A stretch of DNA of 64,000 nt from Flagellimonas sp. HMM57 (GTDB taxonomy: Bacteria > Bacteroidota > Bacteroidia > Flavobacteriales > Flavobacteriaceae): the NCBI RefSeq assembly GCF_021390175.1, contig NZ_CP090004.1, positions 806,001-870,000 on the forward strand, given 5' to 3'. Shown one piece after another: positions 44,301 to 54,883 of the stretch. Both the position numbers and the translations under genes were made by a program. Every line of letters begins with the position of its first letter. Positions within the stretch are counted from its first letter, which is position 1. The notes beneath the pieces were generated by a model. It was not told where the DNA came from. It searched no databases and saw only the letters and a list, made by a program, of their open reading frames with translations.

Positions 44301-45041
44301 ATGCTAATTTTCAAACAAAACTACTTATTCGGATTTGTACTATTAGTTATTTTCTTCGGCTGCAAAGCTGAGCAAAATAAAAAAAACAAGGAGCTGGAAA
44401 GAAAAATAGAGCTGAATTCAAAACATAAAGATTTTGAAAACTTAATTTCCATAGCAAGCTGTTCAGGGCCAGATATTACTTACTCCACAGAAGTACACTC
44501 CACTAAAAACGGATATACTTATTTTAAACAACAATATGGACCAGGGAAAGAGGACTACGAAGCTACCATATTTGATAAAACAAAAGGTTTTACTATAGAT
44601 AAGAACGGTAATGCAATAGATACTTTATCAAAAGAATCCATAGAAATAATAAGAGGTCACGAATTTCACAAAATTCACATTACCCCAAATACATTTTTTA
44701 ACGCTATCAAATTTGAAGAAGAAGCACAGTACCAAGAAAAACCTTGTGAAAAATATACAGGTACGGACGTATTGAATAATCCAATAACCCTATATTACAG
44801 TAGAAAGGAAAAATTGATACTAGGGGTCAAATTATCAAACCCCAATGACACAACAGAAAAAATAGAGATTAAATACAAAGAGTGGATGGAAAGTGATATT
44901 GGGAAAATAGCCAAAAAGGTTGAAATCATTCAAGGAGGAAAAGACATCTATCAATTCCATTATAAAAGTGTTATAATTAATGATAAAGAATTTAGTGAGT
45001 TCTCCCTAAAAAATCATAAAGCATTTATTTCAGTAGATTGA
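44301..45041 (+). CDS. Hypothetical lipoprotein
   Basis: The 246-residue product has a lipoprotein signal (LFGFVLLVIFFGCKAEQ, Cys at about 21). The rest is lysine-rich, beta-type and unrecognised; ISIASCSGPDITYSTEVHST and PCEKYTGTDVLNNPITLYYS are distinctive. Flanked by DUF2797 and a convergent AsmA-like gene, with no operon partner. Confidence 0.65.
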   Translation: MLIFKQNYLFGFVLLVIFFGCKAEQNKKNKELERKIELNSKHKDFENLISIASCSGPDITYSTEVHSTKNGYTYFKQQYGPGKEDYEATIFDKTKGFTIDKNGNAIDTLSKESIEIIRGHEFHKIHITPNTFFNAIKFEEEAQYQEKPCEKYTGTDVLNNPITLYYSRKEKLILGVKLSNPNDTTEKIEIKYKEWMESDIGKIAKKVEIIQGGKDIYQFHYKSVIINDKEFSEFSLKNHKAFISVD

Positions 45042-45044
45042 AAG

Positions 45045-47765
45045 CTACTCCACTGAATCTTTTTTCTTCTTCTTTTTACTTAAAAGTCCACCTAAGATAG
45101 ACTTAGCAGCTTCTTTTACAGGCTCTTTTTTGGCTTGGGCCGAATCTATTTTAGCCGTATCTTTCTTTGTACTCCCTAATAATGAACCCAATGCTTCCTT
45201 CACTCCTCCACTATTCCCGGTTTTGGTAGAATCTGAATCATCGGTCTTAAATACATCACCTAATAAATCCTTTGCAGCGCTCTTACCTTGATTCAGCAGT
45301 TTTTGTTTTTGGATCTCTACCAATTGGTTGGTTAGTTTTGCAACCCCAGAGCTTAAATCCGTACTTACTGTTGGACTTGTGTAGTTTCCTCCTATGTTAG
45401 CGACCACGGGAATGGTCAAATCCTCCAAACTGTCATCATCCAACTTGGCAATAAGCCCGGTAACCTCACTGCCCAAATATTTGGCAGGCACTTGCAAGGT
45501 TGCTTTATACTGAAGTTCCTTATCGAAGGTATGGCCACCATCCACATTAACGGCAATATCTTTATAATTTAAGGTGAAAGGTTCCACATTGACCGCCCCA
45601 TTCTTAAAGCTCAGTGCAGTCTTTAAATCGTTAAAATCCAATTCTTCAGTATTCAGAAAACTAAGTTTACTATCCAAAGCAGAAAGTAAGGGCGCATTTT
45701 TAGTATCCACTTTTGTGGATAGCAATTCTGCCAACAGACCCCCAGAAATCGTTGCTAAATTAGGGGTGAAATCCTCTTTTAAGTTTCCGGCTATTTTAAC
45801 ATCCGAATTCAATTTTCCTTGAAGTGCACTGGCCAAGGGCGCCAATACTTTAAACAACTCCAAAGACTGGAAAGACTCGCTAATACCAAAATTTTCCATT
45901 CCCAAATCCAAATCAAAGGTTGAAACCTCTTCTTTGGTGGATACCGAACCCGCAACTCCCAGAACACCCCCAAAAAGGTTTGATCTAAAGTTTTTCAATG
46001 TTGCTGTTTCATCCCTTATAACCAGTGTCCCTTCAACATTTTTGAGATTCAGGTTATCGTACAGGACCGTATTTGCCTTGGCATCTATAGTACAATCCAA
46101 AAAAGATGGAATCTTGATTCTCTCTTCCGTTTTTGAAGACGTAGTCTTTTCATCTGTAGTGGTTTCCTCGGTTTGCGCCTCACCTTCCTCTTCTTCTACC
46201 ATAAAATCGTTTAAGGCAAACGTATTGGAAGTCAATGCAAAGTTCCCTTCAACTTTTTCATCATTGAACATAAATCCCAATAGATTGGTCAGCGTCCCTG
46301 TGGTATTAAAATCTGTACTTCCAGTTTTTCCATTAAAAGAATTCAAAGAAACTGTTTGCGGGTTAAATGTAATGTCCGCCTTGCTTACCATAACGGGGTT
46401 TTTAAGTTCTTCTGAAGCATATTCAAAATCACTGATATCAACAGAACCACTGGTTTTGGTATTCTGATATTGTTTTTTCTCCAGGGAAGCCATATCAAAA
46501 GCCGTGGTAACATCTGCATTCATGATTCCTTTAAGATTATAATCAGCAGGAACAGGGTACGCCTGTGAAATATTTGCCAAGTTTATTCTACCGTCCATAT
46601 GGGCATTCACTTTGGTATTGCCCAATAAATCTGTAATCTTTGAGTTTAGGTTGAACCTATCCTCATCAATGGTAAAAGACAGCTTTTTAATCTCCACATA
46701 GGTATCTTCCGTTATCCCCGTAGTATTATTGATTTCCGTGTCAATAAAGACATTCCGTACCGTTTTTGGTAAATCCGGATATTTGAACGAAGCATTTTCC
46801 GAGTTCATTTTAATGCTGAACGTTGGAATATGCGTTTCATCCACAATACCCTTAAATTGTCCGTTCACCTCAAAATTACCCGTGGTCTTTACATCTTCGA
46901 TATTTTTTGAATAGGCTTCCGGAATGACCGCCAAAAAGTTTTTAAAGTCCGATGACGGTGTCTTAAACGTGATGTCCACTTCTTGGTTTTCTTCATTCAC
47001 TTTGATGAATCCGTCAAAAACCAAGGGCAATTGGTTCACCAGGGCCTTGTTCTCCAAAAATGAGTATTTGTTTTCTTTTAAATCGATGTCAATAAGGGCA
47101 TCCAAAGAAAGCTTGTTGTTGTTCAAATATTTGGTGCTGTCCATTTCAAAAGAGACCAAAGCATCTGTCAAAGTCTTTAATTGTGAATTTTCCAATGATA
47201 GATCCCCAGTACCCGAATGGTTCATTTCTGAAATGACCAAATGTATTCCCGCTGCAAAATCGTCATAGATGATTTCAGTATTATTGATTGCGTAGGAATC
47301 CAATGCCAAAGTAAAGTTATTGGAAGTTTCTTCTGGCCCCGCCGTTGGGTTTGCTTCACCTTCTATAGCGATGTCATAATTGGTATTTTCACCTTCGTCT
47401 ACCTTAATATGCAGTTTTGCACCGTCTATATTCAGGCTTTGAATGGCTATAGGATCTTCTGCACTTTTAAAAAGTTCCTTGATAGACATTTTAAGTTCAA
47501 TTTCTTCTGATGCAAACAATGTATCACCTTCAAAAGGGGCTTTGTTCACCAAAGAAATCTTTTTAAGTCCCACATTTGCATTGGGAAAACTTTTTATCAG
47601 ACTAAGGTTAGCCTCATCAAAATCCAACGTAGCATTAATGCTATTATTGACCTTGTTCTTGATAATATCCGCTATTTTGCCTTCCAACAGAAAGGGAACC
47701 GCAGCAATCAACACGATAAAAATTAGTAGGGTTATTCCAGTAATCTTAAGGGCTTTTTTCTTCAT
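45045..47765 (-). CDS. AsmA-family protein
   Basis: The 906-residue protein has an N-terminal membrane anchor (ITGITLLIFIVLIAAVPFLL), the AsmA-type opening LDFDEANLSLIKSFPNANVG, and a long run of beta-strand repeats resembling AsmA/TamB lipid-transfer proteins. The C-terminal part includes GNLKEDFTPNLATISGGLLA. The tail is Lys/Ala-rich and ends with KKKKKKDSVE. It is likely a periplasm-spanning inner-membrane-anchored protein with a role in outer-membrane homeostasis; the exact role is unknown. Confidence 0.85.
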   Translation of the reverse strand: MKKKALKITGITLLIFIVLIAAVPFLLEGKIADIIKNKVNNSINATLDFDEANLSLIKSFPNANVGLKKISLVNKAPFEGDTLFASEEIELKMSIKELFKSAEDPIAIQSLNIDGAKLHIKVDEGENTNYDIAIEGEANPTAGPEETSNNFTLALDSYAINNTEIIYDDFAAGIHLVISEMNHSGTGDLSLENSQLKTLTDALVSFEMDSTKYLNNNKLSLDALIDIDLKENKYSFLENKALVNQLPLVFDGFIKVNEENQEVDITFKTPSSDFKNFLAVIPEAYSKNIEDVKTTGNFEVNGQFKGIVDETHIPTFSIKMNSENASFKYPDLPKTVRNVFIDTEINNTTGITEDTYVEIKKLSFTIDEDRFNLNSKITDLLGNTKVNAHMDGRINLANISQAYPVPADYNLKGIMNADVTTAFDMASLEKKQYQNTKTSGSVDISDFEYASEELKNPVMVSKADITFNPQTVSLNSFNGKTGSTDFNTTGTLTNLLGFMFNDEKVEGNFALTSNTFALNDFMVEEEEGEAQTEETTTDEKTTSSKTEERIKIPSFLDCTIDAKANTVLYDNLNLKNVEGTLVIRDETATLKNFRSNLFGGVLGVAGSVSTKEEVSTFDLDLGMENFGISESFQSLELFKVLAPLASALQGKLNSDVKIAGNLKEDFTPNLATISGGLLAELLSTKVDTKNAPLLSALDSKLSFLNTEELDFNDLKTALSFKNGAVNVEPFTLNYKDIAVNVDGGHTFDKELQYKATLQVPAKYLGSEVTGLIAKLDDDSLEDLTIPVVANIGGNYTSPTVSTDLSSGVAKLTNQLVEIQKQKLLNQGKSAAKDLLGDVFKTDDSDSTKTGNSGGVKEALGSLLGSTKKDTAKIDSAQAKKEPVKEAAKSILGGLLSKKKKKKDSVE

Positions 47766-47801
47766 ACTTGAATATTTTGAGACAAAATAAAGAAGAAGCC
47801 G

Positions 47802-48509
47802 TCAATCCAAAGGTATCTCCTCCCCTATATTTAAGTTAAATCTTTTACGTATTAGATATACGAAAAGATAGAGCAAAGGGGTGTCGAAGGCTGCAATAAA
47901 GATTTTGAATAGAAATCCGCTAACGACCAAACCGTAGAATTTATCCCACGGCAATACGCCAAAAATGCATAATAATCCTACCACCGTCACAGTGTCCACC
48001 AACTGTGATGAAAATGTGGAAAAGTTATTTCTGAGCCATAGCATTTTGCCCTTGGTCACCCTTTTCCAAAAGTGGTAGATAGAAATATCGATATACTGCG
48101 CAAAGAGGTAGGCCAGCATAGATGCCAATACGCCTAACGGAGATAGACCAAAAACCTTGGTGAAGGTTTCGTCATCAATTCCCGAATCGGCAATAGCGGG
48201 AACTTCATTGGCGATAAAGATGATAAGCATGGAGAATACCGAAGCAAAAATACCTGCGGTCACTACCTGATTGGCTTTCTTCTTCCCATAGATTTCAGAA
48301 ATCAAATCTGTAATCAGAAATGTGATAGGGTACGGTAATATCCCAACAGAAAGCTCGAACAAAGGAGCTCCAAAAATGGTCGTATCGCCAAATGGCTCCC
48401 AGAAAAAGAACTTTTGAAAAATGAGATTGGAAACCACCAAAGAGGTGATGAATAAAGCGCCCAAATACAAATAAATGGAAAACGCAGCTTTCTTATCTTT
48501 TTGCGTCAT
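47802..48509 (-). CDS. Queuosine precursor transporter (VUT/YhhQ family)
   Basis: The 235-residue membrane protein shows six or seven hydrophobic helices and the family landmarks LPYPITFLITDLISEIYGKK and LFAQYIDISIYHFWKRVTKG, with RNNFSTFSSQLVDTVTVVGL. The family imports preQ0/preQ1, used to make queuosine in tRNA. sppA lies 5 bases upstream in transcription order. Confidence 0.9.
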   Translation of the reverse strand: MTQKDKKAAFSIYLYLGALFITSLVVSNLIFQKFFFWEPFGDTTIFGAPLFELSVGILPYPITFLITDLISEIYGKKKANQVVTAGIFASVFSMLIIFIANEVPAIADSGIDDETFTKVFGLSPLGVLASMLAYLFAQYIDISIYHFWKRVTKGKMLWLRNNFSTFSSQLVDTVTVVGLLCIFGVLPWDKFYGLVVSGFLFKIFIAAFDTPLLYLFVYLIRKRFNLNIGEEIPLD

Positions 48510-48513
48510 TCCC

Positions 48514-50274
48514 TTATTTAATGTTTAAGCTGAAGGGCATTTTTGCCTGAATTCCCTTTTGTTCGGTAATTTGTTTAAGCTCTTTTAAAATTTGGTACGC
48601 TTCAGAACCTATTTCTTCTTGAATCAAAGCACCCTTCAATTTAGATTTGGCTCCTCCAAAATCCTCCATCAACCGTTCAAAATCGGATTTATACTTTGGA
48701 TATTTTCGAATTCCATAGGTATCTAACCCAACCATATCCGCTGCCTCGGCGATAGCGTCGTCCAGACTCCCCAGTTCATCCACCAACCCATTTTCTTTTG
48801 CGTCCACACCGCTCCAAACCCTACCTTGCGCCAATGAGTCAACATCTGCCACGCTCATATTCCGACCTGCGGCAACACGTTGCAAAAATGTTTCATACGT
48901 ATCTTCTATACCTTCTTTGAGCACGCTTCTAAAAGTTTCGTCCATAGGCTCGAACAACGAATAGTCCACTGAGTTCTTGTTGGTTCCCACTTGCTCCGCA
49001 TTGATACCGATGTCACCAGCCAACTCATTAGCATTGGGAATCACTCCAAAAACGCCTATAGAACCTGTAATCGTTGTAGGTTCCGCAAAAATCTTATCCC
49101 CTGCAACACCTATATAATATCCTCCTGATGCCGCTACATTTCCAAAAGACACCACCACGGGTTTTATCGCTTTTGCCAACTCGATTTCTCTCCAGATAAT
49201 ATCGGATACCAATGCACTGCCACCCGGCGAATCGACACGAAGGACGATAGCTTTCACACTTTCGTTATCCACAGCTTTCTGCAATGCTGAAGTAATTAAA
49301 CCTTGCCCAATAGCTTCCTTGCTTCCCTCACCATACATTATTTCACCCTGTGCATAGACCACGGCAATTTTATCTTTACCCTTTCGCAATCTTTTGCTTC
49401 TGGCGCCTTGAAGATAGTCGGTAAATTCAACGTAATTTATGTCGGCGCCTTCTTCCAATCCAATTTTTTCCTTCAACAACGCTTCATATTGATCAGCATG
49501 CAAACTACCATCAATAAGACCAGAAGCTACCGCATATGATGGTGTTCTGCCACCAAGTGTATCCGCAATACTATTAAGGTCTTCTTCACTTATGTTACGG
49601 GTCGCTGAAATATCGGAAACCATGGTATCCCACAACGAAGTGATCAGCTCTTTGATCTGAGCGCGATTTTCAGAACTCATGGTATCCGATAGAAAAGGTT
49701 CTACCGCAGCTTTGTACTTTCCATGACGTATCACTTCCATTTTTACACCCGTTTTTTCTTGAAGACCCTTAAAATAAAGCACTTCGGTAGCCAGTCCTTT
49801 AAAATCCATACCGCCTACGGGGTTTAAGTACATTTCATCCGCCACACTGGCCAAATAATAGTCTTTTTGGGTATAAAAATCGGAATGGGCATAAATGAAC
49901 TTCCCCGCTGATTTGAAGTCCAGTAGCGCTTTTCGTATTTCTTGGGTCTGTGCAAGGCCCGCCTGCAAAAAACTGGTAGCCATACTGATACCCTTGATTT
50001 TTTCATCATTCTTTGCTACGGCTATAGCATGCAAAATATCGTCAAGGCCCGCTTCTTCACTTAAAAATCCTGCAAAAGGGTCAGTATCATCGCGACCTAC
50101 ATAATCTTTTATAGGTTCTGTAAAACGTAACTCCAAAATAGAATTGTCCTTAACAACCACACCATCTTCCGCACTGCCCACTAAAGCCGCAAAAATGAAA
50201 AACATGACCACTATGAGCCCAAATGCCACCAAACATCCTAAAATTGCAGCTAATAGATTTCTTAAAAATTTCAT
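48514..50274 (-). CDS. sppA: Signal peptide peptidase SppA (67K type)
   Basis: The 586-residue membrane-anchored serine peptidase has two S49 halves. A single N-terminal membrane helix (about 5-35) is followed by the first domain with the candidate catalytic Lys (VIRHGKYKAAVEPF) and the second with the Ser region AIVLRVDSPGGSALVSDIIW and FGNVAASGGYYIGVAGDKIF. It removes cleaved signal peptides. It diverges from the folK-dNK gene. Confidence 0.93.
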   Translation of the reverse strand: MKFLRNLLAAILGCLVAFGLIVVMFFIFAALVGSAEDGVVVKDNSILELRFTEPIKDYVGRDDTDPFAGFLSEEAGLDDILHAIAVAKNDEKIKGISMATSFLQAGLAQTQEIRKALLDFKSAGKFIYAHSDFYTQKDYYLASVADEMYLNPVGGMDFKGLATEVLYFKGLQEKTGVKMEVIRHGKYKAAVEPFLSDTMSSENRAQIKELITSLWDTMVSDISATRNISEEDLNSIADTLGGRTPSYAVASGLIDGSLHADQYEALLKEKIGLEEGADINYVEFTDYLQGARSKRLRKGKDKIAVVYAQGEIMYGEGSKEAIGQGLITSALQKAVDNESVKAIVLRVDSPGGSALVSDIIWREIELAKAIKPVVVSFGNVAASGGYYIGVAGDKIFAEPTTITGSIGVFGVIPNANELAGDIGINAEQVGTNKNSVDYSLFEPMDETFRSVLKEGIEDTYETFLQRVAAGRNMSVADVDSLAQGRVWSGVDAKENGLVDELGSLDDAIAEAADMVGLDTYGIRKYPKYKSDFERLMEDFGGAKSKLKGALIQEEIGSEAYQILKELKQITEQKGIQAKMPFSLNIK

Positions 50275-50344
50275 GAAAGCAAATTTTATTTTTATTCAAA
50301 TATAACCATTGTTGTATTGTTTTGTTTACTTTGTTTTCCTGATT

Positions 50345-51493
50345 ATGAACGATACAAAAAAGACATATCTTTCGCTGGGCAGCAACATGGGAAACCGTTA
50401 TGTAACGCTCCAAAAAGCGATATTCAGCATACGGGAAAAAATAGGTGAGGTTGTGCAGGTTTCGGCGGTATATGAAAACCCGGCGGTAGGGTTTGAAGGA
50501 GAAGATTTCTTGAACGCCTGTATCATGGTAGAAACCAAATTCCCTCCCATAGAAATACTCCATTATATTTTACAGATCGAGAGCGACTTTGGCCGTGAGC
50601 GGAATGAGCAAGACGGCTACCAATCCAGGACACTGGACATTGATATCATTCTTTATGAAAGAGAAATCATCAAGACCGAAAATCTGGAAATTCCCCATCC
50701 TAAAATGGATACCCGGAATTTTGTCTTGAAACCTCTAGCTGATATTGCGCCACAATACTATCACCCCATTCTTAACAAGGACATCCGCAATTTACTGCAA
50801 CAATGCAAAGACCGAAGCAATGTTAAGAAATCAAAATACAAACTGTTCAAAAACAGGTCTTCCCTTTTTTCGCAGTTACAATTTATTGCGATAGAGGGCA
50901 ATATTGGAGCCGGAAAGACAACACTTTCCAAAATGATTGCCGAAGACTTTAATGCCAAATTGGTCTTGGAACGGTTTGCGGACAACGCGTTTCTTCCCAA
51001 GTTCTATGAAGATCAGGCACGTTATGCCTTTCCTCTGGAAATGTCCTTTTTGGCGGATCGTTACCAACAATTTACGGATGATACCTCACAGTTCGACCTT
51101 TTCAAAAGCTTTATGGTGAGCGATTACGATATCTTTAAATCGTTGATCTTTGCAAAGATTACGCTTCAAAAAGAGGAGTTCGATTTGTACAGAAAGGTTT
51201 TCAATTTCATGTACAAAGAGGTAAAAAAACCCGAAATCTACCTTTATCTCTATCAAAACACGGAAAGACTACTGGCAAATATTAAAAAGCGGGGAAGGGA
51301 TTATGAGCAGAGCATAGATGCCGAATATCTGGATAAAATTAACAGGGGGTATTTGGATTTTATAAAAGGACATCCCAACCAAAATAGTATGATACTGAAT
51401 TTAGGTGATTTGGATTTTGTGAATAATTCATTGGATTATGAAAAAGTCCTGAAACAATTGGATGAACAAATTCTTTTGTTGTTGTACCGATAA
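50345..51493 (+). CDS. folK: Fusion: FolK (HPPK) and deoxynucleoside kinase
   Basis: The 382-residue protein joins two enzymes. Residues 1-150 are 6-hydroxymethyl-7,8-dihydropterin pyrophosphokinase: YLSLGSNMGNRY, NPAVGFEGEDFLNACI and the catalytic QSRTLDIDIILY. Residues about 178-382 are a dNK-type kinase: P-loop IEGNIGAGKTTLSK (185-193), FLADRYQQF and LYLYQNTERLLANIKKRGR. The pterin enzyme feeds folate and the kinase salvages deoxynucleosides. ATG at 50345 is used; the frame opens earlier with a hydrophobic tail that is not expected. The architecture is known in Bacteroidota but worth noting. Confidence 0.95.
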   Translation: MNDTKKTYLSLGSNMGNRYVTLQKAIFSIREKIGEVVQVSAVYENPAVGFEGEDFLNACIMVETKFPPIEILHYILQIESDFGRERNEQDGYQSRTLDIDIILYEREIIKTENLEIPHPKMDTRNFVLKPLADIAPQYYHPILNKDIRNLLQQCKDRSNVKKSKYKLFKNRSSLFSQLQFIAIEGNIGAGKTTLSKMIAEDFNAKLVLERFADNAFLPKFYEDQARYAFPLEMSFLADRYQQFTDDTSQFDLFKSFMVSDYDIFKSLIFAKITLQKEEFDLYRKVFNFMYKEVKKPEIYLYLYQNTERLLANIKKRGRDYEQSIDAEYLDKINRGYLDFIKGHPNQNSMILNLGDLDFVNNSLDYEKVLKQLDEQILLLLYR

Positions 51494-51590
51494 TTTAAGA
51501 GAATTTTAGGGAAATGTTTGCATATAAGGAATGGTTTTATTTTATTAGCCATCTCTTATAGAGAAACTAACTAACTCAAACTATATGTTT

Positions 51591-51616
51591 AGCCCTGACT
51601 TTTCAGGGCTTTTTTG
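51591..51616 (+). terminator. Terminator of the folK fusion gene
   Basis: AGCCCTGA (51591-51598) pairs with TCAGGGCT (51603-51610), followed by T6; it overlaps the stop of the convergent methyltransferase gene. Confidence 0.85.
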
Positions 51617-52154
51617 TTTCTTGTAAGTTGATTTTTGACCAAATATCCCAAACTACAACTCCCACACTTACAGAAATATTTAGGGAATGCTTTGTGCCAA
51701 ATTGTGGAATCTCAATAACCACATTGCTAGCGGAGACTACATCTTGCGACACTCCTTTAACCTCGTTTCCAAAGACAAGTGCCAAAGTAGATTCCTTAGC
51801 CACATCAAAATTGTTTAGCATGACCGTCTGCTCAGCCTGCTCCACTGCTGCTATTGTTACACCCATTGCCTTGAGTTCCGTAATCAGTTCTAAAGTATCT
51901 TCTCGATATTCCCACTCCACACTTTCAGTGGCCCCTAAGGCCGTTTTTCGAATATCCTTATGAGGTGGTGTAGCGGTGATGCCACAGAGATATATTTTCT
52001 TTATTAAGAACGCATCAGCAGTTCTAAAGACCGAACCAATATTGTTAAGGCTGCGAATATTATCCAAAATCAATATGATCGGGGACTTTTCAGCTTTTTT
52101 AAAATCGGCCACATTCAACCGGTTCAATTCATCATTTTCTAGTTTACGCTTCAT
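51603..52154 (-). CDS. TrmH/SpoU-family RNA methyltransferase
   Basis: The 183-residue SPOUT enzyme methylates RNA ribose. Motif 1 is ILDNIRSLNNIGSVFRTADA, motif 2 is LVFGNEVKGVSQ and motif 3 is EIPQFGTKHSLNISVSVGVV. ATG at 52154 (MKRKLENDELN) is chosen; a TTG three codons earlier is in frame. The substrate RNA is unknown. It diverges from mutS. Confidence 0.92.
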   Translation of the reverse strand: MKRKLENDELNRLNVADFKKAEKSPIILILDNIRSLNNIGSVFRTADAFLIKKIYLCGITATPPHKDIRKTALGATESVEWEYREDTLELITELKAMGVTIAAVEQAEQTVMLNNFDVAKESTLALVFGNEVKGVSQDVVSASNVVIEIPQFGTKHSLNISVSVGVVVWDIWSKINLQETKKP

Positions 52155-52261
52155 ATTTTTCAACCATTGCCCCTAAAATATCAACAATAATTCTTGGAGT
52201 ACTATTAAAACGGTATTTTCGTCCTTACCCGAATTAGCAAAAATAAAAGAATAAAACCGCT

Positions 52262-54883
52262 TTGGCAGCTTCATCAAAAACAAAGAAAGTCACCCCTTTA
52301 ATGCAGCAATATAATGCTATCAAGACCAAACATCCTGACGCATTGCTATTGTTCAGGGTTGGTGATTTTTACGAAACCTTTGGAGAAGATGCCATTAAGG
52401 CGTCCAAAATCCTGGGAATCATTCTCACCCACCGAAACAACGGTGGTGACAAAACGGAACTGGCCGGCTTTCCACACCATTCTTTAAATACGTATCTGCC
52501 CAAGTTGGTAAAAGCAGGGCAACGCGTGGCTATCTGTGATCAGCTCGAAGACCCAAAACAGACCAAGACCATCGTAAAACGTGGCGTAACTGAGCTGGTG
52601 ACGCCCGGAGTGGCCCTCAACGATGATATTTTGTCCGCAAAAAGCAACAATTTTTTATGTGCCCTGCATTTTGGACGAAAGAAATTTGGAATCTCGTTCT
52701 TGGATATTTCAACTGGAGAATTTCTAACTTCAGAGGGGTCTGCGGAACAAATGGACAAATTGCTTCAGAATTTTGCACCCAACGAGGTTTTGGTTTCCAA
52801 AAACCATAGGAAAGAGTTTTTAGAAATATTTGGGTCGCACTATCATAGTTTCTTTCTTGAAGATTGGATTTTTCAAGAAGATTATGCCCATGAAAGCTTG
52901 AACAATCATTTCAAAACAAAAAGTCTTCAAGGTTTTGGCATTGAACACCTCAATTATGGCATTGTTTCGGCTGGAGCGGTATTACATTATTTGTCCGAGA
53001 CGCAACATCGGCAACTGCAGCACATCAATAAAATCCAAAGAATTGCCGAAGAGGAATATGTTTGGATGGACCGCTTCACCATTCGCAACCTTGAATTATA
53101 TCAATCCAACAATATAAATGCAGTTACGCTTTTGGACGTAATCGACAAAACGATTTCCCCAATGGGCGGAAGGCTTTTAAAAAGATGGTTGGCCCTGCCC
53201 CTAAAAAATATCGATAAAATACAGCAACGCCATCAAGTAGTCTCATTCTTAAAAGATAATGAGACCCCACTTGATAAAACCCAACAATGGATCAAGCAAA
53301 TTGGGGACTTAGAGCGTTTGATATCAAAACTGGCCACAGGAAAAATAAACCCAAAAGAAGTTATCCAGCTTAAAAATTCTCTTGAGGCCGTTGTTCCCAT
53401 AAAACAATTGGCATGTGAAAGTTTGGATGTTTCCTTGCAGGATATTGGTAAAAAATTGGATACTTGTGAAGCACTTCGCACCAAAATAAAAGAGGTGTTG
53501 AACGAAACTGCACCCGTAAATTTAGCAAAAGGCAGTACGATAGCGGAAGGATACTCTTCGGAATTGGACGAACTTAGGGATTTGGCTTTTTCGAGCAAAG
53601 ATTACCTCGACAAGATGCTACAGCGAGAAACCGAGGAAACGGGAATCTCTTCGCTTAAAATAGCATCCAACAACGTTTTTGGATATTACATTGAAGTACG
53701 TAACACCCATAGGGACAAGGTGCCCGAATCTTGGATACGTAAGCAAACCCTTGTCAATGCAGAACGCTACATCACTGAGGAACTAAAAGAATATGAGACT
53801 AAAATCCTCGGTGCCGAAGAGCGGATCTATAGTTTGGAGCAGCAATTGTTCGAGCAATTATTGGTTTGGATGCAGGAGTACATTGGCCCCGTTCAAAAAA
53901 ATGCCCATTTGATCGCACAACTGGACTGTCTCTGCGGATTTGCCCAATTGGCAAAAGAAAATGCATATGTAAATCCAGAGATGAGCTCTTCAACAGATTT
54001 AGAAATCAAAGATGGGCGACATCCCGTTATTGAAAAACAGTTGCCGCTGGGAGAAAGCTATATTACCAATGATGTGGTCCTGAACAGGGATACACAACAG
54101 ATCATTATGATTACCGGTCCTAATATGAGCGGTAAATCGGCAATACTTCGCCAAACGGCGCTTGTTGTGCTTCTTGCCCAAATGGGAAGTTTTGTTCCTG
54201 CTTCTTCAGCCAAAATTGGGGTTGTGGACAAGATTTTTACCCGTGTGGGCGCCAGTGACAATATCTCTATGGGAGAATCTACGTTTATGGTAGAAATGAA
54301 CGAGACCGCCTCTATTTTGAACAATCTTTCAGAGCGCAGTTTGGTACTCTTGGATGAGATCGGTAGGGGAACCAGTACGTATGATGGTATTTCCATAGCA
54401 TGGGCCATATCAGAATACCTGCATGAGCACCCTACAAAAGCAAAAACACTTTTTGCAACACACTACCACGAGCTCAACGAAATGACGAATACGTTCAATA
54501 GAATAAAAAACTATAACGTATCCGTAAAAGAACTGAAGAACAATGTCCTTTTCTTACGGAAACTGGTTCCCGGTGGTAGTGAGCATAGCTTTGGTATTCA
54601 CGTGGCTAAAATGGCAGGAATGCCGCAACAGGTGATTCTTAAAGCCAATAAAATCCTAAAGAAACTTGAAAAATCCCATTCCAGTGAAGAAATGACGGAC
54701 AAGCTGCAAGCGGCACAGAACGAGATGCAGCTTAGCTTTTTTAATTTGGACGACCCGCTTTTGGAGGAAATCAAAGAGGAAATACTGCATTTGGACATTG
54801 ATACGCTCACTCCGGTTGAAGCTCTAATGAAACTCAACGAGATCAAACGGTTGTTGGGGAAAAAGAAAAAGGCAAGTTCCTAG
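52262..54883 (+). CDS. mutS: DNA mismatch repair protein MutS
   Basis: The mismatch-recognition ATPase has the [16 protein letters not shown] mismatch-binding motif near residue 28, the [15 protein letters not shown]alker [17 protein letters not shown]alker B, and an [10 protein letters not shown] signature. The 873 residues are typical. The only starts that fit are a TTG at 52262, giving [10 protein letters not shown] as in relatives, or an ATG at 52301 that would cut that conserved stretch; a stop lies at 52244. TTG is preferred. Confidence 0.97.
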   Translation: MAASSKTKKVTPLMQQYNAIKTKHPDALLLFRVGDFYETFGEDAIKASKILGIILTHRNNGGDKTELAGFPHHSLNTYLPKLVKAGQRVAICDQLEDPKQTKTIVKRGVTELVTPGVALNDDILSAKSNNFLCALHFGRKKFGISFLDISTGEFLTSEGSAEQMDKLLQNFAPNEVLVSKNHRKEFLEIFGSHYHSFFLEDWIFQEDYAHESLNNHFKTKSLQGFGIEHLNYGIVSAGAVLHYLSETQHRQLQHINKIQRIAEEEYVWMDRFTIRNLELYQSNNINAVTLLDVIDKTISPMGGRLLKRWLALPLKNIDKIQQRHQVVSFLKDNETPLDKTQQWIKQIGDLERLISKLATGKINPKEVIQLKNSLEAVVPIKQLACESLDVSLQDIGKKLDTCEALRTKIKEVLNETAPVNLAKGSTIAEGYSSELDELRDLAFSSKDYLDKMLQRETEETGISSLKIASNNVFGYYIEVRNTHRDKVPESWIRKQTLVNAERYITEELKEYETKILGAEERIYSLEQQLFEQLLVWMQEYIGPVQKNAHLIAQLDCLCGFAQLAKENAYVNPEMSSSTDLEIKDGRHPVIEKQLPLGESYITNDVVLNRDTQQIIMITGPNMSGKSAILRQTALVVLLAQMGSFVPASSAKIGVVDKIFTRVGASDNISMGESTFMVEMNETASILNNLSERSLVLLDEIGRGTSTYDGISIAWAISEYLHEHPTKAKTLFATHYHELNEMTNTFNRIKNYNVSVKELKNNVLFLRKLVPGGSEHSFGIHVAKMAGMPQQVILKANKILKKLEKSHSSEEMTDKLQAAQNEMQLSFFNLDDPLLEEIKEEILHLDIDTLTPVEALMKLNEIKRLLGKKKKASS

